The position numbers and the translations under genes are program-made. DNA of 15,573 nt, from contig CAZYIC010000026.1 in NCBI GenBank assembly GCA_964646925.1, positions 1 to 15,573 on the forward strand, given 5' to 3'. Shown in pieces: positions 6,370-12,710 of this stretch; within the stretch, counting starts at the first letter, position 1; each line of letters starts with the position of its first letter. The stretch comes from GWB1-37-8 sp964646925 (GTDB taxonomy: Bacteria > Patescibacteriota > Microgenomatia > Levybacterales > UBA12049). The notes under the pieces were generated by a model. It ran no database searches and had not been told where the DNA came from. It saw nothing but the letters and a program-made list of their open reading frames with translations.

Positions 6370-7242
6370 TTATATTAATCCGCCCGAATATATCTCTCCT
6401 GTTGCTCCGTTAACAGTAATAATATTTCCGTTATAAAGTTTTTTAGTTGCATTTTTCGCATTATGAATGGATGGAATCTGCAAAAGTCTTTTGTAAATCA
6501 TTTTATCACGATTGCTGAGTATTGCCGAATCTGAAACTACTGCTTTTGCTTTTTTTATTTTTGTAAACATCGCTAGATTGAACTTGGAAAGTACGAGAAT
6601 CTCTTCGTTTTTTATTTTTGTGAAATCTTGATCCAAAAGTATCCTTGCCGGCCCGGTAGCGATTCCTTCTTTAATAGAAATTCCCTGAGCCAATATTTTC
6701 CTGATAAACGCTTTGGGCAGATTTGTTAAGGGTTTTACGCTTGTTATATACGTTTTGCCTTTTTTAACAGCGTAATTAATTTCTTGGGGAAAGTAAAAAT
6801 GTTTCTGTATTTTACAGGCTACATGTTCCAATTCTTTTGGCGGGTTAATCGTGTAAATCACGCCTTTTGTTTCCGGCTTAATATTTTTTTGAACGATTAT
6901 TGTAATTGTTTTTTCTGTTTGGGACAGTAAAATTGTCTTTACTTTATGGATAAGATTCGCATCTCCCTTAATGTCCGGAAACATAACGGATTTGTTACTG
7001 AGATATGAGGTGAATATGTTTACAGATTCTTCTTTAAGTATGCCTGAAAGTTTTCCGTAAGCTTGATGTATTTCCTTAATTAATTCTAAGGACAGGTGTT
7101 CAAAGACGCGTATTGCAAATCCGTCGGGAATAGAAATTCCCAAATGTTTCAGTGTACCAATCTGATGGGCTTTTTCCCCAATTTCATCTATGCCAAATCT
7201 ATGCAGATGCGAGAAGTCTATAATATTTCTGGAGTTACCCAT
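6370..7242 (-). CDS. Degenerate PEP synthase / PPDK-like protein
   Basis: This 290-aa protein resembles a condensed phosphoenolpyruvate synthase. Residues 20-43 (IGEKAHQIGTLKHLGISIPDGFAI) match the start of the PPDK/PEP-synthase nucleotide-binding domain. VQKNIKPETKGVIYTINP (117-134) and PQEINYAVKKGKTYITSVKPLT (152-173) match its end. Residues 192-288 match the swivelling phosphohistidine domain (KEGIATGPARI to NGNIITVNGATGEIYSGG). The RSS.ATEDLP ATP-site segment is not recognisable. The TSHAAI catalytic-His motif is replaced by an ILSNRDKMI stretch with no histidine between 235 and 256. The C-terminal PEP/pyruvate barrel is absent (family enzymes are about 800 aa). Catalysis looks impossible by the known mechanism; a binding or scaffolding role is conceivable. 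It lies 49 bases after the phosphohexomutase and 4 before the enolase-like gene. Confidence 0.75.
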   Translation of the reverse strand: MGNSRNIIDFSHLHRFGIDEIGEKAHQIGTLKHLGISIPDGFAIRVFEHLSLELIKEIHQAYGKLSGILKEESVNIFTSYLSNKSVMFPDIKGDANLIHKVKTILLSQTEKTITIIVQKNIKPETKGVIYTINPPKELEHVACKIQKHFYFPQEINYAVKKGKTYITSVKPLTNLPKAFIRKILAQGISIKEGIATGPARILLDQDFTKIKNEEILVLSKFNLAMFTKIKKAKAVVSDSAILSNRDKMIYKRLLQIPSIHNAKNATKKLYNGNIITVNGATGEIYSGGLI

Positions 7243-7291
7243 ATAACTATTATTAAGATATTTAGGAAATTTATCAAGGGGATCCCGGTGG

Positions 7292-8653
7292 TTACCGAGA
7301 TAGGGATTTGATTAGGGAGACGAGTTCTTCCTTTTTTTGCTCCATCAGTTCTCTTGATCTTGCTTCAAGGTTCAGCCTTAGCAAAGGCTCAGTGTTTGAT
7401 TTGCGAAGGTTAAACCTCCAATCCTTATATTCAACAGAAAGTCCGTCAATATGTTCTATTTTACCTTTTTTAAATTTTTCTTCAAAAGTAGTTATTATTT
7501 GATCTTTTTTCTCAGTTTCAAAATTTAATTCCCCGGGAGAAAAGTATTTGGAAGTAAATGGTTCAGTAAGTTCAGAAAGCTTTTTGTTGTACTTTGCCAT
7601 CATTTCAAGTATTAAAAATAGAGGAATTAGACCGTTATCTCTATAAAAATTGTTTTTAAAATAAAAATGCGATGACAATTCTCCGCCAAAAACCGCATCT
7701 TCCTTTTTCATCCTTCCTGCTATAACCGTCATGCCGGGTTTACTTATTATTGGTATTCCTTTTCCTTTGGTAATTGCTTCTATTGTTGCCCAAGTAAGAC
7801 GGGGATCAATAATTATTTTTGAGCCGGGGTATTTTTTTAGTAAATCTTCTGCTAAAACTGCTGTTATAAAATATCCTTCAATAAAGTTTCCTTTTTCATC
7901 TGCAAAAAAACATCTGTCCCCATCAGCATCCCATGAAACTCCAAGATTTGCCTTTTCTTTAATAATTAAATCCAGAAATTCACGCCTATTTTCAGGAAGA
8001 AGGGGATTGGGAGGGCCTTTGGGAAAAGTTCCATCGGGGTTTTCATTAAGAGGAACAATATCGATTGGTAATTTATAATCAGCGACAGCTTTTTTCAAAA
8101 GCCTTACGTCTAAGCCGAAATTACCGTTCGCAACGAGTTTCACGGATTTTAGGATAGATAAATCAATATACGATGTAGCCATTTCTAAAAATTTCCCGGT
8201 TATATCTCTTTTCTCAACTGTTCCTTTTTTCAGCGACGCAATAGGGGATTGATCTTTAATAACCAGATCCCTTATGTCGTAGAGTCCGTTTTCTGAAGAA
8301 ATTGGGTCAGCGCCTTTTTTGCAAAAATTCATCCCATTGTATTCTCTAGGATTGTGCGACGCTGAAATTGTAATTCCCCCATCAACAGGAAGGGATCCTA
8401 CTGCAAAATAAAACATGTCTGTTGAGACAATTCCTATATTAATTACATTAACCCCTGCGTCTAAAAATGCCCTCAGAGCTGAGTTAAACAGGCTTTCACC
8501 CGATTCACGAACATCCCGACCCAGGACAACTATTTTAGGCTTATAAAGCTTAATATAGGCTTGTGATATGACATACACTACTTTTTCATCAAAATCTCTG
8601 GGGTAAACGGCTCTTATATCATAGGATTTGAAAATTGAGGGGTTAACTGTCAT
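7292..8653 (-). CDS. Phosphomannomutase / phosphoglucomutase
   Basis: A member of the alpha-D-phosphohexomutase superfamily, converting hexose 6-phosphates and 1-phosphates for nucleotide-sugar synthesis. All four active-site loops are visible in the 453-aa protein: the phosphoserine loop TISASHNPREYNG (Ser99), the metal loop DADGDR (242-247), the sugar-specificity loop GGELSSHF (323-330) and the phosphate-binding loop RKSNTEP (417-423). GGE[LM]S is compatible with phosphomannomutase / phosphoglucomutase enzymes of the AlgC/ManB type; which sugar is preferred cannot be told. It looks fully functional. It follows holA by 9 bases. A short dyad (TCCCGGT/ACCGAGA, 7283-7300) covers the stop codon but has no T-tract. 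Confidence 0.93.
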   Translation of the reverse strand: MTVNPSIFKSYDIRAVYPRDFDEKVVYVISQAYIKLYKPKIVVLGRDVRESGESLFNSALRAFLDAGVNVINIGIVSTDMFYFAVGSLPVDGGITISASHNPREYNGMNFCKKGADPISSENGLYDIRDLVIKDQSPIASLKKGTVEKRDITGKFLEMATSYIDLSILKSVKLVANGNFGLDVRLLKKAVADYKLPIDIVPLNENPDGTFPKGPPNPLLPENRREFLDLIIKEKANLGVSWDADGDRCFFADEKGNFIEGYFITAVLAEDLLKKYPGSKIIIDPRLTWATIEAITKGKGIPIISKPGMTVIAGRMKKEDAVFGGELSSHFYFKNNFYRDNGLIPLFLILEMMAKYNKKLSELTEPFTSKYFSPGELNFETEKKDQIITTFEEKFKKGKIEHIDGLSVEYKDWRFNLRKSNTEPLLRLNLEARSRELMEQKKEELVSLIKSLSR

Positions 8654-8662
8654 TAAAATATT

Positions 8663-9361
8663 TTATATTTCCAGTAATAAAAAGTCAATGGATTGGGAGA
8701 GTGACAAAGGCAGACTGCCGGTTTTTTGACCAAGTTCAATCTCGTATAGTTTTTTATAAATATTTTTCAATTTTGAAATATCAAACAAACTAGCTTGCGC
8801 TTGTAATTTACTCATTTGCCATGGGGCAAGACGGGAAACTTCGTCGATTGTTTCTTCACCCGGATCGGATAAAGTCAACAGCAAGCGGATTTGCCTTTGT
8901 ATCATAAATAAAATTAGCTCTTCCTTAATACCGCTAGCCAAAGCTTGGTGAAAAAGATTAAGCATGGTTTTTGCATTATTAGGTTTTAAATTGTCTAAAA
9001 ATAAAAAAATATTTTTTGGTAACTTGAAGATTTTTGCCGCAGCTTCTTTAAAAAAGTTTAAATCCCTTTTTAAAATTTCTTTTGATTCCCATAGAGCAAA
9101 ATTAAACTCCTTAGAGTTTTTGTTTATAAAATTTAAGATTTCTTTCACATCCTTATCGGTTCTCTTGCGTTTTGTTAAAAGATTTTCTATGAAAATGGTT
9201 TTTGCATCGCTAAAAAGTCCGGAACCCTCAATATTCTGCACCAGGTCAGTTATTGTAACTCTATCGCCATCAAAAGAAACACTATCCTTTTCTTTTTGTT
9301 TTATCTCTAAGAAGTAGTTTCTAGATGCGGCTGCGTCGTCGCCATGAATAATTGTAACCAT
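8663..9361 (-). CDS. holA: DNA polymerase III delta subunit-like clamp-loader protein
   Basis: The delta subunit opens the sliding clamp during loading at replication forks. This 232-aa protein is short compared with E. coli HolA (343 aa), as is usual in reduced genomes. The N-terminus IIHGDDAAASRNYF, followed by VTITDLVQNIEGSGLFSDAKTIFIENL, resembles the delta nucleotide-binding-like domain. The C-terminal signature is LILFMIQRQIRLLLTLS, LAPWQMSKLQAQASLF and IYKKLYEIELGQKTGSL, matching the delta collar-domain helices (PF..KK..QA..F...L...Y..L...D...KTG). The sequence is divergent, so the call rests mainly on the C-terminal half. The gene lies between the metallopeptidase (16-base gap filled by heptamer repeats) and the phosphohexomutase (9-base gap). 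Confidence 0.8.
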   Translation of the reverse strand: MVTIIHGDDAAASRNYFLEIKQKEKDSVSFDGDRVTITDLVQNIEGSGLFSDAKTIFIENLLTKRKRTDKDVKEILNFINKNSKEFNFALWESKEILKRDLNFFKEAAAKIFKLPKNIFLFLDNLKPNNAKTMLNLFHQALASGIKEELILFMIQRQIRLLLTLSDPGEETIDEVSRLAPWQMSKLQAQASLFDISKLKNIYKKLYEIELGQKTGSLPLSLSQSIDFLLLEI

Positions 9362-9365
9362 ATTT

Positions 9366-9400
9366 AATTTTCAATTTTCAACTATCAACTTTCAATTTTT
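9366..9400. repeat. Heptamer tandem repeat, array 2 (AAYTTTC x5)
   Basis: Five consecutive 7-base units on the plus strand: AATTTTC, AATTTTC, AACTATC, AACTTTC, AATTTTT. They cover the last codons (KLKVDS) and stop of the metallopeptidase and the spacer to the holA ATG. The unit is closely related to the array at 9771-9804. Confidence 0.75.
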
Positions 9401-9830
9401 TGTATTCTTTGAACAATCGATTAACTTCCGACTGCAGGTGTCTGTGGTGACTGCGATGAGGAAGAAGGGAGCCGGAAAAATTTTTGGGAATATGCAAAAG
9501 CTCGTGAATTAGCACCTTTTTTTTCGAGTCCTCGTCTAATTTATCATAATACTTGGACAGAACCTCTATTATGTAAGCCGGTTGAATATTTAAAGCTCTT
9601 TGAAATATCTTTGGCATTGCCCAAATTCTTGCATAGGCTCTTGATTTGGATCCTACTGTTTTGAAGCAGAAAATCCTCGAAGCATCAATATTCGGAAAGC
9701 TTAAGGTTTTAAGTATGTGTTCTATGTCTAATTTAATTTCGCTGGCGTCTTCCCACTCTAATTTTTTAGCAACTTTTAACTTTTCACTTTTAACTTTTAA
9801 CTTTCGTTTACGTGTGTTTATCCGCCACAT
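9378..9830 (-). CDS. Putative zinc metallopeptidase (phage-type HExxH family)
   Basis: This 150-aa protein contains VLIHELLHIP, an HExxH zinc-binding motif (His109, Glu110, His113), followed by a His-rich stretch PHRSHHRH (125-131) that can supply the third ligand. ARIWAMPKIFQRAL and AYIIEVLSKYYDKL upstream fit the small putative metallopeptidases annotated in phages, archaea and candidate-phyla bacteria. The substrate is unknown. Its start overlaps the end of the YkuK-family gene by 23 bases, so the two are probably coupled. Residues 10-23 (KLKVKSEKLKVAKK) are low complexity and encoded by the heptamer array; the C-terminal KLKVDS comes from the second array. The N-terminal 25 residues may be non-native, but no later ATG precedes Met72, so I keep ATG 9830. 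Confidence 0.75.
   Translation of the reverse strand: MWRINTRKRKLKVKSEKLKVAKKLEWEDASEIKLDIEHILKTLSFPNIDASRIFCFKTVGSKSRAYARIWAMPKIFQRALNIQPAYIIEVLSKYYDKLDEDSKKKVLIHELLHIPKNFSGSLLPHRSHHRHLQSEVNRLFKEYKKLKVDS
9771..9804. repeat. Heptamer tandem repeat, array 1 (AACTTTT x4.9)
   Basis: AACTTTT, AACTTTT, CACTTTT, AACTTTT, AACTTT on the plus strand, nearly five units. It lies inside the metallopeptidase N-terminal codons, a few bases past the stop codon of the upstream YkuK-family gene. A period of 7 bases gives a 7-residue protein periodicity (KLKVKSE KLKVAKK). Confidence 0.8.
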
Positions 9831-10314
9831 AAGATGCTCCGTAAGCTTCGGGTTTTGTTTTGGCTACGAAACCATTTCCCGTAACCATTCCGACAACTTC
9901 TTTGATCATATCCCTCGTATCTCCATGCTCTCCTACATCTATATGAATTTCAAGATTGTAGGTAGGATAGTCTCCATTTAGTTCTTTTCTCAATATTGGA
10001 ACGAAAAATAAAGCAAAATTAAGAGATTCCAATGTCTCGGCATAAATTTTTTCCCTAAGATTGTGGACATCTGAAATGAATTTTCTATTCCAAAAATATT
10101 TCCCTCCGAATCCCTTCCTGTGAACCAAAACAGCTGTTACCAAATTTATGGTTTTTGTGCCGTTGGGGTAATTTTGGGTATTTTTTTCATGAGAATCGGT
10201 TCCGATTACAAGGCTATATTCCGCATCCGGCTTTTCTTCTAAAAATTTCTTTATTATAGATATTGATTGTTGAATTGTTATCTCACCATGCGTGAGGCTA
10301 TTTAGCATCTTCAT
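9808..10314 (-). CDS. DUF458 / YkuK-family RNase H-like protein
   Basis: The 168-aa protein matches the DUF458 (YkuK) family, which has a predicted RNase H-like fold and no established function. Signatures are LVIGTDSHEKN (38-41 carries the first Asp), NLVTAVLVHRKGFGGKYFWNR, LREKIYAETLESLNFA, EIHIDVGEHGDTRDMIKEVVGMVTGNGF and the C-terminal SYVADKHT. Acidic residues Asp40, Asp126 and Asp165 are plausible metal ligands, so the putative active site is complete. Its length is close to that of B. subtilis YkuK. The ATG at 10314 is followed closely by a second Met (10308). An extended -10 box ends 10 bases upstream, so this gene may begin its own near-leaderless transcript. The end overlaps the metallopeptidase start. 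Confidence 0.88.
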   Translation of the reverse strand: MKMLNSLTHGEITIQQSISIIKKFLEEKPDAEYSLVIGTDSHEKNTQNYPNGTKTINLVTAVLVHRKGFGGKYFWNRKFISDVHNLREKIYAETLESLNFALFFVPILRKELNGDYPTYNLEIHIDVGEHGDTRDMIKEVVGMVTGNGFVAKTKPEAYGASYVADKHT

Positions 10315-10324
10315 GTAGACGCAT

Positions 10325-10333
10325 ATTATAACA
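10325..10333 (-). promoter_or_regulatory. Extended -10 promoter (TGTTATAAT) of the YkuK-family gene
   Basis: The minus strand reads TGT-TATAAT, a perfect extended -10 box, ending 10 bases before the ATG at 10314. No -35 hexamer stands out. Normal spacing puts the start site within about 4 bases of the ATG or at it, so the transcript would be leaderless or nearly so. Confidence 0.6.
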
Positions 10334-10351
10334 TATCCTGCCCGTAATTAA

Positions 10352-11512
10352 TTAAATTGTAAGTTTTAAGAACCACTTGAGAAAATGAGTAATAATATTG
10401 GTTTTTTCCCATATCGGATTATCGTATTGATTCTTTTGGGGAAAAGTTTCCAAAGGAAGATTGTTATTATCTGCCGGCAGCTTTGAGGCGGAATTTGTAC
10501 CGGGATTAATTGCGGGTTTGCCCTCTGTTTTTGAAATCTTTTTAATCGATGAAGAGATATCATTATAATTTCCATCAGCATTTAATAATGTAAATTGTGA
10601 AAAAGGTTCTATGCCGGCTCTAAGAAGAAAAGGGGTTACCGCAACTATATCACGAAGCCATACGGATTCAAATGCGTACTCAAAATATGATGAAATTAGA
10701 TTCTCCGACAGATTGTTACGCGACCAGCCGGTTTCCGTAATGAAAACAGGTAAATTTTTGCCGCTTAGACCGTAAACAAGACTTTTTTCGAATTTAAAGC
10801 TGCTTATGCTTTTGTCTGTTATTACCCAAGGAGCTTGCGAAAATGCGGGATTTGGATAAGAATGGCTTCCCAAGCCGTCTATTTTGTTAAATATTCCGGG
10901 TATTGCTCTATTCATACCGGTCATAAAATCATATTGATTAATTGATTTCCCGGGAACATTTGCGGAAGCATTATCAAGTCCCGCGGAAATTATAAAAAAG
11001 TCAGCATTTTTGGATTTGAATATGTCTGAAGCATAATTTAATATATCTGCATACTCTTCAGGATTAGGACTTCCTTCCCACTCATCTCCTCTGTTAACTT
11101 CATTGAATACGATAATATATCTGTTTTTTACAGGCCAGCTCAAAGAATCCAGAAAGTTTGCAAAATCCAATACATCTTCTTTTGTCGGTTTCCTCCAGAC
11201 GCTTGTATTAAAATAATTTCCCTCAGTCGCAAGGCGGATAATAGGAATTATATGAAGTGTTTTTGCATTATCCATAAATTTTTGCCATTTCTCCATATCC
11301 CTGTCTCCGGACTGAATGGGAATAGTAACGTATCCCCAGTCTCCGCCGCTTGAATTAACAAGATCTCTGGCGGAATTAAGCTCTTCGGTAAACAATATGT
11401 GAACACCAATTCTGTTATTGGCTGTTTTCAAAGGATCTTCTATTGCAAGGGAAATTTCGGCGTTTGCAAAGAATACGGAAAATATTATGAGAAATAAAAA
11501 GATGTGTTTCAT
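10352..11512 (-). CDS. Secreted glycoside-hydrolase-like protein (clan A TIM barrel)
   Basis: The N-terminus (MKHIFLFLIIFSVFFANA) is a Sec signal peptide. The following ~300 residues look like a clan GH-A TIM barrel: GVHILFTEELNSARDLV at strand 1, IIPIIRLAT, IIVFNEVNRGDEW with Glu138 as likely acid/base after strand 4, GLGSHSYP, and VFITETGWSR with Glu260 as likely nucleophile after strand 7. Clan A includes GH5, GH39 and related families, but I cannot assign a family or substrate. A low-complexity linker (about 330-360, rich in Asn, Pro, Lys) precedes an amphipathic tail FLKWFLKLTI that may hold it at the membrane. It begins 16 bases after cysS and ends 37 bases before the YkuK-family gene. 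With the C39 peptidase and glycosyltransferase it suggests cell-surface work. Confidence 0.78.
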   Translation of the reverse strand: MKHIFLFLIIFSVFFANAEISLAIEDPLKTANNRIGVHILFTEELNSARDLVNSSGGDWGYVTIPIQSGDRDMEKWQKFMDNAKTLHIIPIIRLATEGNYFNTSVWRKPTKEDVLDFANFLDSLSWPVKNRYIIVFNEVNRGDEWEGSPNPEEYADILNYASDIFKSKNADFFIISAGLDNASANVPGKSINQYDFMTGMNRAIPGIFNKIDGLGSHSYPNPAFSQAPWVITDKSISSFKFEKSLVYGLSGKNLPVFITETGWSRNNLSENLISSYFEYAFESVWLRDIVAVTPFLLRAGIEPFSQFTLLNADGNYNDISSSIKKISKTEGKPAINPGTNSASKLPADNNNLPLETFPQKNQYDNPIWEKTNIITHFLKWFLKLTI

Positions 11513-11528
11513 CGCCGATATTATACCA

Positions 11529-12710
11529 CTAGACGTTTTTGAGATGAAAGCCGAGAAGAAGAAGGGACTTTTTCAAAGTTAAGGATGATATTTTCTTTAA
11601 AAATTTTTTAAGAATACTTAGAGCAAGCGGAGTATTAAGGTCATCTTCTAAAGCTTTTATAAATTTACTTAAAATTTCTTCATCAATAGAATTCCTGTTT
11701 TTATTGTTAACAAATTTTAAAATTGATGAGAACTCTATTTTTGCTTTTTCCAAATCATTTTCAAAAAATTCGAATGGTTTTCTATAATGGCGGGAGATTA
11801 GGTACCAGCGAATAGTATCCGCAGAATATTTTTTGATAAGATCGGAGACCATAATCAGATTTCCCAAAGACTTTGACATTTTTTCGCCTTTGTAGGAAAC
11901 AGGAGCCGTATGTATCCAAAATTTGGAAAAAGGAATTCTGCCGGTAGCGCCTTCGGATTGAGCAATTTCCGCTTCGTGATGAGGATAAATAAGGTCAATT
12001 CCGCCCCCATGAATATCAATTTGACCGCCCAGCGTATTCGTAGACATTGCGGAACACTCAATATGCCATCCTGGCCTACCCAATCCATAAGGACTTTTGA
12101 ATGAAGGTATGTGTGCGGGCTGATTTTGAGATGCGTTTCTCCAAAGAGTAATATCTAAAGGATTTTTTTTATCCGGATTTTCAATATCTTCATCAAAATC
12201 CTTGGCAATTTTCAGCATTTTCGATTTTGTAAATCCGGAAAGCTTACCAAAATTCTTTATTTTCGATATCTCAAGATAAACACCCGATTTGGCGGAATAA
12301 GCAATTTTCTTATTTAGCAATGATTCAATGATTCGAATCATTGAATCAATATTGTCTGATGCTTTTAGGTAATTCGTTGGCTTAACCCAGTTAAGTTTTT
12401 CCATGTCTTTAAGGAATTTTTTCGTCCAGTAATCCGCCAGTTTATTCCACGGCATATTTTGCTGTTTGGCCCGTTCTAGAATATCTTTATCCCTATCGTT
12501 AATATCTGTCACATTCTGTGTATAGAAAACATTGTATCCCTTATATTTGAGAAGCCTAACCAAAACATCAAATGAGACATAGGTAAAGGCGTGTCCCAAA
12601 TGAGTAGTGTCGTATGGGGTTATGCCGCAAACATACATAGATACTTGTTTTGCCTTAAGGGAGGTGAATACTTCTTTCTTTTTGGTTAGCGAATTGTATA
12701 ATCTAAGCAT
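11529..12710 (-). CDS. cysS: Cysteine--tRNA ligase
   Basis: CysS charges tRNA-Cys. The class I signatures are present: HLGH (37-40) for HIGH, and KMSKS (277-281). The zinc site that selects cysteine is complete: Cys28 in MYVCGITPYD, Cys219 in GWHIECSAMS, His244 and Glu248 in PHHEAEIAQSE. At 393 aa it is shorter than E. coli CysS (461 aa), with the loss in the C-terminal helical and anticodon region, which ends after a short DDLNTPLALSIL segment. MLRLYNSLTKKKE is the standard start, so ATG 12710 is well supported, although it overlaps the start of the divergent glycosyltransferase gene by two bases. Codons 122-130 contain a perfect 28-base palindrome (12321-12348) without any length change in the protein. 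Confidence 0.96.
   Translation of the reverse strand: MLRLYNSLTKKKEVFTSLKAKQVSMYVCGITPYDTTHLGHAFTYVSFDVLVRLLKYKGYNVFYTQNVTDINDRDKDILERAKQQNMPWNKLADYWTKKFLKDMEKLNWVKPTNYLKASDNIDSMIRIIESLLNKKIAYSAKSGVYLEISKIKNFGKLSGFTKSKMLKIAKDFDEDIENPDKKNPLDITLWRNASQNQPAHIPSFKSPYGLGRPGWHIECSAMSTNTLGGQIDIHGGGIDLIYPHHEAEIAQSEGATGRIPFSKFWIHTAPVSYKGEKMSKSLGNLIMVSDLIKKYSADTIRWYLISRHYRKPFEFFENDLEKAKIEFSSILKFVNNKNRNSIDEEILSKFIKALEDDLNTPLALSILKKFLKKISSLTLKKSLLLLGFHLKNV
12321..12348. repeat. Perfect 28-bp palindrome inside cysS
   Basis: TGATTCAATGATTC followed directly by its exact reverse complement GAATCATTGAATCA, with no spacer. It encodes DSMIRIIES in a helix of CysS that aligns with homologues without gap. It contains four GANTC sites and a central TTCGAA. 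The core GATTCGAATC recurs in rsmI at 4357-4366. Confidence 0.9.
12697..12702 (+). promoter_or_regulatory. -10 box (TATAAT) for the glycosyltransferase gene, inside cysS
   Basis: A consensus TATAAT, preceded by TTG, lies inside the first codons of cysS and ends 6 bases before the ATG at 12709. Standard spacing puts transcription initiation at or next to the A of the start codon, implying a leaderless mRNA. There is no clear -35 box. Confidence 0.5.

Noticed and set aside
7283..7300. Rho-independent terminator after the phosphohexomutase
   Set aside because: The 7-bp dyad covers the stop codon, contains a G-T pair and is not followed by a T-tract on the coding strand; the next gene is only 49 bases away on the same strand.
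12607..12708. Longer N-terminus for the glycosyltransferase
   Set aside because: The added 34 residues are antisense to conserved CysS codons and hydrophilic, whereas the family begins with a membrane helix close to the start.
11529..12710. MshC (mycothiol ligase) instead of CysS
   Set aside because: MshC is an actinobacterial enzyme. The complete zinc site and signatures plus the clear housekeeping context favour cysteine--tRNA ligase.
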